Below, in pieces: positions 9,680 to 18,340 of a DNA stretch of 64,000 nt; the first letter of the stretch is position 1, and each line of letters begins with the position of its first letter. This stretch comes from Streptomyces cyaneochromogenes (GTDB lineage Bacteria; Actinomycetota; Actinomycetes; Streptomycetales; Streptomycetaceae): positions 3,100,001 to 3,164,000 of the forward strand of contig NZ_CP034539.1 in assembly GCF_003963535.1 (NCBI RefSeq), written 5' to 3'. The translations under genes were made by a program, and so were the position numbers. The notes beneath the pieces were generated by a model. The model did not search any database. It was not told the DNA's origin and worked only from the letters and a program-made list of their open reading frames with translations.

Positions 9680-10143
9680 TTGAAGAGGACGGCGCCGACG
9701 GTCTCCGGTCGCCAGTAGTCGATGTTCCGCCATTCCACGTCGGACAGGGCAGAGGTGTCCACCGAGGAGAGCGGCGACAGCAGCACCGACGCGCTCAGGA
9801 CGGTGAAGCCGAGGTCACCGAGGACGGCGGCCCAGGCCGGGGGCTCCCGGAACTGGTCGGTGTACCAGTCGCGCGGCTCGTCCACGAACGCGATCAGCGG
9901 GTAGTGGTCATGGAACAGAGCGCAGTGGTCGCCGTCCCGGTCGTTGATCGTGGCGCGGTGGTAGTTCTGCGCGCAACCCTGCGCCACGAATTCCCCGACC
10001 CGCCCACGGGCGGCCCGGGCCGCGGCGTACCAGGCCGTACGACACACCCCTGGATCCGTCCTCGACACCACCGGCCCGCTGAAGAACCCCGTCGCGCCGC
10101 GCTCCAGCCGAAAGCCATCCCCTGGGCCGCCCACCTGCCCCAC
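9667..10143 (-). CDS. hypothetical protein
   Basis: A 158-residue protein not recognised. It is soluble, rich in Trp, Tyr and Asp, with a NDRDGDHCALFHDHYPLIAF stretch and a C-terminal half that reads as a compact alpha/beta fold (AWAAVLGDLGFTVLSAS, then VEWRNIDYWRPETVGAVLFNSWD). The last segment recalls small Streptomyces proteins of unknown function. There is no signal peptide or membrane segment. The start is uncertain because the first 40 residues have weaker coding character. Its 3' end lies within a terminator hairpin. Confidence 0.6.
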   Translation of the reverse strand: MGQVGGPGDGFRLERGATGFFSGPVVSRTDPGVCRTAWYAAARAARGRVGEFVAQGCAQNYHRATINDRDGDHCALFHDHYPLIAFVDEPRDWYTDQFREPPAWAAVLGDLGFTVLSASVLLSPLSSVDTSALSDVEWRNIDYWRPETVGAVLFNSWD

Positions 10144-10259
10144 CCCTCCTCCTGGTCAACCGGAGAGAAGGATCGCACCAAGGACACCTCCCGCACTCGT
10201 TCGCATGAACCACCCAAAGGCGCTCGCAACCCAAATTCGAACAGGCGTAGCATTGCGCC

Positions 10260-10604
10260 GTGGCTACGCCCTATGACTTCCCGAGTGACCTCCTCGCCGG
10301 CCAGGAGGAGCTGCATCAGGTCCGGGCCGAGCTGTCGGCCCTGCTGAGGCGGCTGCCCTGGTCGGTCGTGCCCCTGGACGGATTCAGCGACGACAACGGC
10401 TGGCGCAAGGTCGAGCGCCCCGCCTCCCCCGGCTGGACGGAGGACGAACAGGCCGAGGTGGAGAAGCTCCGCCGACGCGAGCACGAACTGGCCGTCTTCG
10501 TCAGCGGCCACCGCTTCTGGTCGGAGCTGGCCGGCCCGGAGCGCGTCGACGCCCGTACGAAGCTGAAGCACGCCCATGAGGCGTCGGCGGCGGAGGACGA
10601 CTGA
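10260..10604 (+). CDS. hypothetical protein, small coiled-coil-like
   Basis: A 114-residue acidic protein of unknown function. Residues 14-31 and 59-80 (EDEQAEVEKLRRREHELAV) look helical, separated by a Pro/Asp loop; FVSGHRFWSELAGPERVDAR near the end is the most distinctive segment. Proteins of this type occur beside tRNA-Val in Streptomyces. The GTG start lies close to a weak ribosome-binding region. It ends just before a hairpin that serves the tRNA gene on the other strand. Confidence 0.6.
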   Translation: MATPYDFPSDLLAGQEELHQVRAELSALLRRLPWSVVPLDGFSDDNGWRKVERPASPGWTEDEQAEVEKLRRREHELAVFVSGHRFWSELAGPERVDARTKLKHAHEASAAEDD

Positions 10605-10645
10605 AAAAGCAGAGGACCCCGACCGGGAACGGCGGGGTCCTCTGC
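10604..10645 (-). terminator. intrinsic terminator of tRNA-Val
   Basis: Perfect 13-bp arms (gcagaggaccccg, 10609-10621, and its complement, 10633-10645) enclose an 11-nt loop. On the minus strand the stem is followed by a UUUUU run (from aaaaa at 10604-10608), giving a textbook Rho-independent terminator directly after the tRNA. The same hairpin also lies just past the stop of the plus-strand gene. Confidence 0.85.
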
Positions 10646-10650
10646 TGCTG

Positions 10651-10722
<72 letters not shown>

Positions 10723-10736
10723 GAGAACGAGTCGAC

Positions 10737-10767
10737 AGCCTACCTTGCCAGGGGCCATGTCCCGCAA
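10737..10767 (-). promoter_or_regulatory. probable promoter of tRNA-Val
   Basis: On the minus strand TTGCGG and TAGGCT stand 19 bp apart, with the -10 about 15 bp before the tRNA 5' end. This resembles an HrdB-type promoter. The spacing is one to two bases longer than ideal. Confidence 0.4.
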
Positions 10768-10961
10768 ACCCGTATCGCGGACGGTCCGGGAGAACCGGGG
10801 AAACCCTGGGGTTATCCCCACCACGGATCCGGGAGCAGCCCGGATCCCCTGACAGGCCCGGCCTCCGTACGATCAAGGAACCGTCATGGTCCTGGGCCGC
10901 GCAGGCCGCTGCCGACGGCAGTCTCAGACAGGATCCAGGCATGTCCCAGGGGGAGATCGTC

Positions 10962-11738
10962 ATGGCCCGTACCGTTCCCGTCCGCCGCGCCGTCGCCGTG
11001 TGCGGAGTCGTCGCGGTGCTCGTCGCCGGGATGGCCGCCTGCGGGGCCTCCGCGTCGGACGACAAGGATCCCGATCACAAGTCGTTCGCACTGGAGGGAC
11101 GGACACTGACCGTCGACTCCGACGACTCGGCGCTGGAGATCGTCGCCGCCGAGGGGAACAAGACGGGCACGGTCGAGGTCACCCGGTGGTTCCAGGGCTC
11201 GGTCGCGGTCGGTTCGGAGCCCAAGGTGACCTGGGAGATGGCGGACGACCGGCTGGTGCTGCGGGAGAAGTGCTCGGGCATGATCGCCAACTGCTCGGCC
11301 AAGCACCGCATCGAGGTGCCGCGCGGTGTCACCGTGAAGGTCGAGGACCGGGACGGGAGCGTGCGGGCGCGAGGGTTCCAGGACGCCCTCAGCATTCACA
11401 CGGGGGACGGCTCCGTGCATGTCACCGACTCCAGCGGCCCGCTGGACCTTCAGACGCGGGATGGTTCCGTGCGCGTCTCCGACGTCTCCTCGCGGCAGGT
11501 GAAGGCAAGGACCGGCGACGGCTCGGTGAACCTCGAACTCGGCACCGTGCCGGACCTGGTGGAGACCCGCAGCGGCGACGGGTCGGTGACGATCGAGCTG
11601 CCGCGTGCCACGTACCGCGTGACGACCCGGACCGGCGACGGTTCGGTGGACGTGTCCGTGCCCCGGGACAACGAAAGCTCACATGTGGTCTCCGCCCGCA
11701 CCGGCGACGGACAAGTCACGGTGCGAACCGCGAACTGA
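10962..11738 (+). CDS. DUF4097 beta-strand-repeat lipoprotein
   Basis: A 258-residue exported protein. The N terminus has twin basic residues, a hydrophobic stretch and a lipobox-like GMAAC with the candidate lipidated cysteine at residue 27. The mature part is a series of short beta strands punctuated by GDGSV or RDGSV turns (at least seven), the signature of the DUF4097 putative-adhesin beta helix. Its function at the cell surface is unknown. The second ATG was chosen because GGGGGAG lies seven bases before it; an upstream ATG lacks this. The following gene may be co-transcribed. Confidence 0.85.
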   Translation: MARTVPVRRAVAVCGVVAVLVAGMAACGASASDDKDPDHKSFALEGRTLTVDSDDSALEIVAAEGNKTGTVEVTRWFQGSVAVGSEPKVTWEMADDRLVLREKCSGMIANCSAKHRIEVPRGVTVKVEDRDGSVRARGFQDALSIHTGDGSVHVTDSSGPLDLQTRDGSVRVSDVSSRQVKARTGDGSVNLELGTVPDLVETRSGDGSVTIELPRATYRVTTRTGDGSVDVSVPRDNESSHVVSARTGDGQVTVRTAN

Positions 11739-11812
11739 CCGGCCCGTGTGTTCGTCCTGAACCGGTGGGAGAATGACACCGGGCAGGGTGAATGACAGCA
11801 CGGGAGAGGGAT

Positions 11813-13276
11813 GTGACGGCGACACCTCCGCAGCCGTACTCGCCGTCAGCGCCGCGCGCACAGCGCCAGCGCCGTCCCGCGCGGGACGTCCCGCCTCCCG
11901 GACCTCGACCGCCGGGCCGGGCCGGGCGGCAGGTTCCGCCCGGCTCGCGTCACGCCCTGCGTGACACCCTCGCCCTGGTCGTCGCCGTCCCGCTCGTCGC
12001 CGTCCTCGCCCTCCCCGCCGCCTTCGCCGGCGGCGGTACCCGGCGCTGGTTCGGCGGGCGGTCCGAGAGCCAGCGGGCCGAGGCGCAGGCCGCGAAGGAC
12101 GCCGCGGCGGCCGCGTTCTACGAGCTGGACACCGCCCAGCGGGATCTGCGGATCTCCATCGAGACGATCGCGGCCGTCGACGACACGCCCGCCGCCCGCC
12201 GCGCCCTCACCGACTTCGAGGCGCTGGGGCGGCGCATCGACGAGGTCAGCCACCAGTACATCCAGGCCGTCGACGCCCACGACCTCGACCGCGACGACCT
12301 GGAGGCCTCAGCGGCCGCACGCGCGCGTGCCGAGCTGACCAGGGCCAAGGACGAGCTCGACAACGTCAAGCGCGAACTGGACCGCTTCGCGGACGGGCTC
12401 GGGCCGCTGCTCGGCAAGGCCGAGACCCAGCTGGCCCGCCTCGCCCCGGCCGTCGAGCGAGCCCGGCAGGGCCTGCTCGCCGCGTCGAACGCCCTGGACG
12501 CCGTACGGGCATCGGGGCTGAAGGCCGACGACCTCGCGGCCCGGCTCGCGGCCCTCGCCCCGGAGCTGACCAAGCTGAACCAGGGCGCCGGGCAGCATGG
12601 CGTCCCGCAGACGCTGGAGCGTGCCGAGCGCGTCGCGCGGGAGGCGGAGGGCGTCCGGGTGGAGGCCGCGCGGCTGCCGGAGCGGGCGGCCGAGATCGAC
12701 CACCGGCTCGTCTCGCTGCGGACGCGCGCACAGGCGCTCACCACCCGTGCCGGGCAGGTCGAGCCGGTGCTGAGCGAGCTGCGGCGGCGGTTCACGGCGG
12801 CCTGCTGGCAGGACCTGCAGAACGTGCCGGACGGTGCGGCGGAGAACGTACGGCAGGCCGAGCTGAAGCTGAAGGAGGCCCAGGCCGCGCGTGACGACCA
12901 GCGCTGGCCGGACGCCACCGCGCTGCTGTCGACGGTCCGGGCGCTGCTCAACACCACCGACGAGTCGGTGTCCGCCGCCGGTGAGCGGCTGCGCCGGCTG
13001 AACGCCGTGCAGAAGGAACCGCAGCAGGAGATCGACCGGACGCGCTTCGCGATCCGGGACGCCCAGCGCCTGGCCATGGCGGGCCGGAACACACCCGATC
13101 CGCGGCACGCGCGCCCACTGGACGACTCCGTCGCCCGGCTGGAGCGGGCGATCGGCACGCTGGAGGGCCGCCACCCGGACTACTGGCACTTCCTGACGGA
13201 GACGGAGGCGGTTCGGCGGACGGTGGCGGGGGTCGTCGCGCAGATACGCGAGGAGCGTGGGGGCTCCGCCCATTGA
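11813..13276 (+). CDS. membrane-anchored coiled-coil protein of unknown function
   Basis: About 487 residues. A proline/arginine-rich cytoplasmic start (about 1-45) leads to one transmembrane helix (TLALVVAVPLVAVLALPAAF). The remaining 400 residues are almost wholly helical with heptad-like spacing (AAAFYELDTAQRDLRISIE, ELTRAKDELDNVKRELDRF), which suggests a long coiled coil outside or along the membrane. I do not recognise the family. A GTG start with GGGAGAGGG just upstream is preferred to an ATG seven codons earlier. It lies 74 bp after the DUF4097 gene and 16 bp before the FmdB gene, so the three may form one unit. Confidence 0.65.
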   Translation: MTATPPQPYSPSAPRAQRQRRPARDVPPPGPRPPGRAGRQVPPGSRHALRDTLALVVAVPLVAVLALPAAFAGGGTRRWFGGRSESQRAEAQAAKDAAAAAFYELDTAQRDLRISIETIAAVDDTPAARRALTDFEALGRRIDEVSHQYIQAVDAHDLDRDDLEASAAARARAELTRAKDELDNVKRELDRFADGLGPLLGKAETQLARLAPAVERARQGLLAASNALDAVRASGLKADDLAARLAALAPELTKLNQGAGQHGVPQTLERAERVAREAEGVRVEAARLPERAAEIDHRLVSLRTRAQALTTRAGQVEPVLSELRRRFTAACWQDLQNVPDGAAENVRQAELKLKEAQAARDDQRWPDATALLSTVRALLNTTDESVSAAGERLRRLNAVQKEPQQEIDRTRFAIRDAQRLAMAGRNTPDPRHARPLDDSVARLERAIGTLEGRHPDYWHFLTETEAVRRTVAGVVAQIREERGGSAH

Positions 13277-13292
13277 CGGTTAACCTGTGCTC

Positions 13293-13514
13293 ATGCCCCG
13301 CTACGAGTACCGCTGCCGCAGCTGCGGCGACACGTTCGAACTGAGCCGTCCGATGGCGGAGTCGTCCGCGCCCGCCGAGTGCCCTGCGGGGCATTCCGAC
13401 ACAGTGAAGCTGCTGTCGACGGTTGCTGTGGGCGGCACGGCCAGCGCCCCCGCGGCGCCGAGGCCTGCCGGCGGCGGGGGCGGTGGGTGTTGTGGTGGGG
13501 GCTGTTGCGGCTAG
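13293..13514 (+). CDS. FmdB family zinc-ribbon protein with Cys/Gly tail
   Basis: A 73-residue protein. The N terminus MPRYEYRCRSCGDTFEL and later AECPAGH supply the CxxC and CPxGH ligands of the FmdB/CxxC_CXXC_SSSS zinc ribbon. The C terminus ends in a Gly run and CCGGGCCG, giving four more cysteines, which is a feature seen in several actinobacterial members and could bind metal. It is probably a regulatory or RNA/DNA-contact protein; no target is known. The ATG that opens MPRYEY is used. A repeat element follows its stop. Confidence 0.85.
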   Translation: MPRYEYRCRSCGDTFELSRPMAESSAPAECPAGHSDTVKLLSTVAVGGTASAPAAPRPAGGGGGGCCGGGCCG

Positions 13515-13544
13515 GTAAGCCGGTGCGTTGTTGACTGCGGGTGC

Positions 13545-13612
13545 TTTGTCGCTGGTCGCGCCCACGCGGCGGAGCCGGATATTGATACAGCCCCGCACCC
13601 CTAAAGGGGCGC
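13545..13612. repeat. interspersed repeat, copy 3 (unit B)
   Basis: Unit B reads forward here: ggtcgcgcccacgcggcgga from 13554, then gatacagccccgcacccct, ending in a cccctaaagggg palindrome. The palindrome contains the stop codon of the convergent HAD gene, so the element sits exactly between two convergent 3' ends. Confidence 0.75.
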
Positions 13613-14419
13613 TCCCGTGCGAGTCGCCTTCAAGAACTCCCGCAGGATGCGCTCCCCCGCCAGTACTCCCCTCTCCGGCAGCGCGCTGATCGCCGGGGCG
13701 GTGAATTCGGTGTCGGCCAGTTCGCCGTGCCCCGGGCGCCAGCCCCGGTCGGCGGCGAGCAGCAGGTCGGCGTCCAGCAGGGAGTCACCGGCCGCCAGCG
13801 TCAGGTCCGCGCCCGTGCGCCGGGCGACCTCGTGCATGGCGGCGCTCTTGGTCAGCGGCTTCGGGACGGCGTAGATCTTGCGGCCCTGCAGCGACACCGT
13901 CCAGCCGCGGTTCTCCGCCCACACCGCGAGCTCCTTCACCCACTCCTCGGGCAGCAGCTCGCGCTCCACGACCAGGTAGGCGAAGAGGTCCTCGGCGATC
14001 CGGTGCTTGCGCACCCACGCCGGGGACGCCGACGCCATCAGGTGGTCCTGCACCTCGGCGAGGGGCGCGCACTGCTCGGCCAGCCGGGCCTGGACGTGCG
14101 CGTTCCATTCGGGGTCGGAGACGCCGTCGACCAGCAGATGGCCGCCGTTGGCGCAGATCGCGTACTTCGGCGCCGGGCCCGGCAGGTTGATGCGCTGGTA
14201 CTGCTTACGGGTCCGGGTCGTCGTCGGCACGAAGACCGCCGCGTCGCCGAGGTCGGTCAGCAGCTGAGCCGCCGTCTCCGTCATGTAGGACAGCGGCCTG
14301 CTCTCGTGCACCTCCACGCACAGCAGCCTGGGCGCCCGCGCGTCCGGCATGGTCAGCGCGAGGGCCGCGGCGGAGTAGATCAGCGTGCGGTCGAGGTCGC
14401 TCGCCACCAGCACCGGCAT
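13601..14419 (-). CDS. HAD family hydrolase of the Ter biosynthetic operon
   Basis: A 272-residue phosphatase with motif I SDLDRTLIYS (Asp 8 and Asp 10), a motif II region at VPTTTRTRKQY, a lysine in VPKPLTKSAA and motif IV in LAAGDSLLDADLL, matching the Cof/sucrose-phosphatase-like branch. In described Ter (tellurium resistance) loci a HAD enzyme of this type is the last step of a predicted pathway to a nucleoside-like metabolite. The start codon overlaps the stop of the upstream phosphoribosyltransferase fusion by one base (TGATG), so translation is coupled. Role in the pathway is known only by context. Confidence 0.85.
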   Translation of the reverse strand: MPVLVASDLDRTLIYSAAALALTMPDARAPRLLCVEVHESRPLSYMTETAAQLLTDLGDAAVFVPTTTRTRKQYQRINLPGPAPKYAICANGGHLLVDGVSDPEWNAHVQARLAEQCAPLAEVQDHLMASASPAWVRKHRIAEDLFAYLVVERELLPEEWVKELAVWAENRGWTVSLQGRKIYAVPKPLTKSAAMHEVARRTGADLTLAAGDSLLDADLLLAADRGWRPGHGELADTEFTAPAISALPERGVLAGERILREFLKATRTGAPL

Positions 14420-16962
14420 CAGAGGTTCACCGCCTTGCCGTCGGCGCCCGTCGCGCCCCGCGTGTACTTGGGGTGGATCAACCCCACGCAGGTGTACGGC
14501 AGTTCGGCCACCTCTTCCACCGGTACCCCTCTCTGTTCGGCCAGCAGTCGTACATGGTCCAGGTCGGCGCCCGCACCGGCCCGCGCCAGGATCTTCCACG
14601 GCACCCGCCGCAGCAGCACCCGCGTGGTCTCGCCGACGCCCGGCTTGACGAGGTTCACGTCGTGGATGCCGTACTCCTCGCTGATGCGCTCGACGGCGGC
14701 CCAGCCCTCCCAGGTCGGCTCGCGGTCGCCGGACAGCAGTTCCTTGGCGGTCGCGTCCACCGCGTCCAGGACCTCCGGGAAGCGCGCGGCGACGGCGTCG
14801 AGGAAGGCCACGGAGACGTCGGTGCCGGCGAGTTCGCGGTAGAACTTCGCCCCGTGGTAGTCGTTCGGGCCGACCAGGTCGGCGCGCAGGACGGTGCGCG
14901 ATATCAGGCCGGAGACCGTGGAGTTGAGGCAGGCGGACGGGATGAGGTAGTCGTCGCGGGTGCCGTACGTCCGTACGCACGAGCCCGGGTCGGCCAGCAC
15001 GGCGATCTCCGGGTCGAAGCCGGTGACGCCGTCGGACTTCTCGAACTCCTCCAGGGCGACGGCCAGTTCACGGGTGATGGCGCCCTTGCCGGTCCAGCCG
15101 TCGACGAAGACGACGTCGCGCGGGTCGTGGTGCTCGGCGAGCCAGCGCAGCGCGTTGGCGTCGATGCCGCGGCCGCGCACGATCGACACGGCGTAGTGCG
15201 GCAGTTCGAGGCCGTGCCGGAACTGGGCCCAGCGGCGCATCAGTACGCCGACGGGGGTGCCGGCGCGGGCCAGCGAGACGAGCACCGGGCGCGGCGACCG
15301 CTCGGCCAGCACGAGCTCGGTGACGGCGCCGACCGCCTGCGCGAGGCGCCCCGCCGACTCCTCCAGCGCGGTGTGGAACAGCGCCTGGTACTGCTCGCTC
15401 GGCTGGTACTCCACCGGCAGCGACTCCGCGTAGTGCGCGCCGCCGCTCTGGATGGCCTCCTCGCGCTCCTCGGTCGGCGCCTCCAGCGTCACGTCCGAGA
15501 GGTCCTGCAGCAGCCAGCCGACCTCTTCGGGGGCGTACGAGGAGAAGGCGGGGCCGCGGAGGGGCTCGGGCAGCATGGAGTGCCTTTCGGGAACGGACCC
15601 TTCGGGAAGGGCCAGGGGGCCGGGGACGTACGACGGTACGACCACCAGCAGGACCTGCGGGGTGTGTGCCGCGAGCTGGGCCAACAGGCCGTCGGGCGCG
15701 TGCAGTTCGGGGGTGTCGGCGGCCGAGTCGACGACGGCGACGACGGCGTCGAAGCCGGCGCCCGCGACGTTGTAGGCGTAGCGCTCGCCGGGGCCGTCTG
15801 CCGGGTCGTCGTGGGCCGGGAAGACGAGGCGGGTGCGTATCGCGTAGCCGGGGTCGTCGACCGCGAGGACGGGTGAGCGGGTGGTGGTCGAGTAACGGAC
15901 CTCGACGTCCGCGATCTGCTCCAGCTCACGGGCGAGCCTGAGCGGCGCGTACATCAGCTCCTCGAAGCCGAGTATGTGCACGCGGCGCGCGTCGGCGGGG
16001 AGTGCCTCCGCCAGGCGGGCGGCCATGGCGGGGAGGGCGCCTTCGAGGCGGGTGCGGTGCTGCGGCGTGAAGCCGTGCCGGCCGCCGTCGGGGAGGCCGT
16101 GGGGCCAGAGCAGGTCGACGCGGGTGATGTGGGGGTGGGTACCGGTGTCGTCCGGGCGCGGGCCGGTGGGGGCCGGTCGCGCAGTTCCCCGCGCCCCTTG
16201 AGGGTCGGCCACCGCAACGCCCTGCTTCAGGGGCGCACTCTCGGACTCGTACCGCGCCACCAGCTCCTGCCCCTTCTCCAGCACCCCCTCGGGCAGCCGT
16301 ACGGTCCCCGAAGCCGCCGCGACCAGGTCCACCCGGGCGCCGATCTCACGGGCGAAGCCCTCCAGCCGACCGGCGTCGGCCGCCGACCGCATGTCGACCA
16401 GAGCCACCACGACGTACCGCCTCCGCGGATACCGCTCGTGAAGATCCCGGATCGTGTTCAGCACCGTGTTCCCGGTCGAGAACTCGTCGTCGACCAACAC
16501 CAGCGGCCCGTCCCCGACCAGCAGCCCCGGATCTTCCGGCAGCAGCAGATGGGACGTGGCGTGCGAGTGGGACTCCTCGAAGCCGCCCGCCGTCGCGACG
16601 CCCGGGACGGGGCGGCGCGTGGAGTGCAGGTAGGGCGCGGCGCCCAGACCGTCGGCGACGGAGTGGCCGAGGCCGGTCGCCGTCTCCGCATAGCCGAGGA
16701 CGACCGCCGCACCCGCCTCCTCGGCGCCGAGAAGCTCCCGCACCCGGCGGCCCAGGGCGAAGCCGGCGCCGTACACCACGGACGGTGACTGCGGTACGTG
16801 CTTGCCGAGCACGTTGGAGACCAGCAGATGCGCCCGCTTGGGGTTACGGCGCAGGGCGAGCCCCAGCATCCCGGTGAGCTCGTCGTCGCCCACGAGCTGG
16901 ACTCCGAGCCGCTCGGCGACCCAGCTGCCGGACCAGACCCCGTTGTTCACTGCGTTGTTCAT
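14419..16962 (-). CDS. phosphoribosyltransferase-TRSP-StiP fusion protein (Ter biosynthetic operon)
   Basis: An 847-residue, three-part protein. Residues 1-245 are an orotate-type phosphoribosyltransferase with the PRPP loop VLVDDEFSTGNT at 155-166. Residues about 275-460 are the TRSP domain, with its naming motif TTRSP at 360-364. Residues about 470-847 correspond to the StiP family (annotated elsewhere as cysteine protease StiP), with LARAGTPVGVLMRRWAQF and VFVDGWTGKGAITREL. These parts belong to the Ter-associated pathway thought to build a ribosylated, nucleoside-like compound. In many genomes they are separate genes. Residues 251-263 (VADPQGARGTARP) are the in-frame translation of genomic repeat unit A, placed exactly between PRTase and TRSP domains. 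Confidence 0.88.
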   Translation of the reverse strand: MNNAVNNGVWSGSWVAERLGVQLVGDDELTGMLGLALRRNPKRAHLLVSNVLGKHVPQSPSVVYGAGFALGRRVRELLGAEEAGAAVVLGYAETATGLGHSVADGLGAAPYLHSTRRPVPGVATAGGFEESHSHATSHLLLPEDPGLLVGDGPLVLVDDEFSTGNTVLNTIRDLHERYPRRRYVVVALVDMRSAADAGRLEGFAREIGARVDLVAAASGTVRLPEGVLEKGQELVARYESESAPLKQGVAVADPQGARGTARPAPTGPRPDDTGTHPHITRVDLLWPHGLPDGGRHGFTPQHRTRLEGALPAMAARLAEALPADARRVHILGFEELMYAPLRLARELEQIADVEVRYSTTTRSPVLAVDDPGYAIRTRLVFPAHDDPADGPGERYAYNVAGAGFDAVVAVVDSAADTPELHAPDGLLAQLAAHTPQVLLVVVPSYVPGPLALPEGSVPERHSMLPEPLRGPAFSSYAPEEVGWLLQDLSDVTLEAPTEEREEAIQSGGAHYAESLPVEYQPSEQYQALFHTALEESAGRLAQAVGAVTELVLAERSPRPVLVSLARAGTPVGVLMRRWAQFRHGLELPHYAVSIVRGRGIDANALRWLAEHHDPRDVVFVDGWTGKGAITRELAVALEEFEKSDGVTGFDPEIAVLADPGSCVRTYGTRDDYLIPSACLNSTVSGLISRTVLRADLVGPNDYHGAKFYRELAGTDVSVAFLDAVAARFPEVLDAVDATAKELLSGDREPTWEGWAAVERISEEYGIHDVNLVKPGVGETTRVLLRRVPWKILARAGAGADLDHVRLLAEQRGVPVEEVAELPYTCVGLIHPKYTRGATGADGKAVNL
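16175..16202. repeat. interspersed repeat unit A inside a coding region (copy 4)
   Basis: The sequence ggtcgcgcagttccccgcgc plus cccttgag is the same unit A that occurs between genes elsewhere in the window. Here it lies within the PRTase-TRSP-StiP gene and is read on the opposite strand as QGARGTARP in the linker between domains. Its length and phase leave the reading frame open. Confidence 0.8.
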
Positions 16963-16985
16963 GCGTCCCTTGGATAGAGGTGGGT

Positions 16986-18152
16986 TCAGCCGGGAATTCC
17001 GGCGGCCAGCAGATCCACGAAGCTGACGTCCTCACGCGCGACGCCGAAGACCTCCGCGCGCAGCATGGTGCGCTCGGCCCAGGCTCGGTGCGGCTTCACC
17101 TCGTTCATCTTGTTGGTGTACTGCGATCTCAGCACGCCCCCGCCGCCGCGCTCCGGCCGCAGGATGTCGACGGCGTCGCTGTACTCCTCATGACTGACGA
17201 CGGACAGCGCGTGCACCGCCGGCACATGGGAGGGGTGGATGCAGGTCTTGCCCAGCAGGCCGTTGGCGTGGTCGAGGGAGATCTCCCGCAGCAACCCGTC
17301 CATCGCGTGCTCAATCAGTTTCTCGCGCAGCTCGACGGCCTGCCCCTCCAGGAACGGGCTGGTCCGCAGCATCGGCTTGAACATGCGTTCGGGGACGCGG
17401 AAGTACTCCCAGACCGGTCCGGTCACCGTGTAGCCGGTGCCGTCGGCCCGGCCCAGCATGTTCACGACGTCGGCGATCACGGAGGCGACGATCTGGACGT
17501 CGTAGGCGGTCATGTCGGGCGCGCGCCGCAGTCCGTACGCGGAGCAGAAGTCGGTGACGCCGAGGCGCAGCGCGAGCACCCGGTCCCGGTACTTGTCGAC
17601 GGCGCGGGCGATGCCCTCCAGGGCGTCCACGCGGGACTCCCGGTACATGAGCTCGGGCGTCTCCAGCACGGGCATGCCGAACAGCCGCCGCCCGCCGGCG
17701 GTCTCGGCGGCGGTCAGGGCCTCCAGGAAGGGGATGCCGCGTTCCTCGGTGAACTTGGGGAACACGAACCCGGACAGCAGCCGCACGGCCGGGCCCAGGC
17801 GCCGGACGAGGTCGGGAATCTGCTCGGGCGTACGCACCCGGACGAAGAGCAACGGCAGGGCCGTGCCCGCCCTCCCGGCGAGGTCCGCGAACTGACGGAC
17901 GAGGTTCTCCTCGCCCGCAGCGACGTCCTCGTCGCCGATGGAGTCCTCCAGGCACAGCACCATCGAGACCACGCCGTTCTTCGCCTGCTTGACGATGTCG
18001 TCGGCGAGCCGCGGCCGGGTGGCCGGACTGTAGAGCGTGGCGCCCAGAGCCGCGGAGAGCAGCCGGGCCGGGGAGTCGGCGGAGAACTCGCACGACTCCT
18101 GGTGGAAGAGGCGCTGCCGCACCTCTGGGGCGATGTGCCCGAAATGACGCAT
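16986..18152 (-). CDS. HpcH/HpaI aldolase / CitE-like lyase of the Ter biosynthetic operon
   Basis: A 388-residue TIM-barrel protein of the C-C bond lyase family. Recognisable parts are GATLYSPATRPRLADD at the start, the acidic metal-binding LCLEDSIGDED, FVFPKFTEE, MPVLETPELMYRES and GVTDFCSAYGLRR. In Ter loci a CitE-like enzyme precedes the phosphoribosyltransferase and is predicted to act in making the base or side chain of the metabolite. The ATG follows GGGGGAG closely. It is first of three genes, with 23 bp to the next, and is divergent from a TerD gene, so the 190-bp gap holds both promoters. Confidence 0.85.
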   Translation of the reverse strand: MRHFGHIAPEVRQRLFHQESCEFSADSPARLLSAALGATLYSPATRPRLADDIVKQAKNGVVSMVLCLEDSIGDEDVAAGEENLVRQFADLAGRAGTALPLLFVRVRTPEQIPDLVRRLGPAVRLLSGFVFPKFTEERGIPFLEALTAAETAGGRRLFGMPVLETPELMYRESRVDALEGIARAVDKYRDRVLALRLGVTDFCSAYGLRRAPDMTAYDVQIVASVIADVVNMLGRADGTGYTVTGPVWEYFRVPERMFKPMLRTSPFLEGQAVELREKLIEHAMDGLLREISLDHANGLLGKTCIHPSHVPAVHALSVVSHEEYSDAVDILRPERGGGGVLRSQYTNKMNEVKPHRAWAERTMLRAEVFGVAREDVSFVDLLAAGIPG

Positions 18153-18340
18153 AGAACTCCCCCGTGATGCCTCAGAGGCCCCTGTGACCCGTTCGCAGGT
18201 GGCCGGTAATAGTACGTAGATACCCATGTCAGGGGTTCCCGACGGGCATGAATTTCTGGTAACGCGGACAAACACGCCCGCGCACGACCGCTCGTACCCC
18301 CGCGTTGTCGTGCCCAGGACGGAGAAGGCAGGATGACGGC

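Noticed and set aside
14419..16962. Reading the PRTase and StiP parts as two separate genes
   Set aside because: The frame is open throughout with no internal start preceded by a ribosome-binding site at the junction, so a true fusion is more likely.
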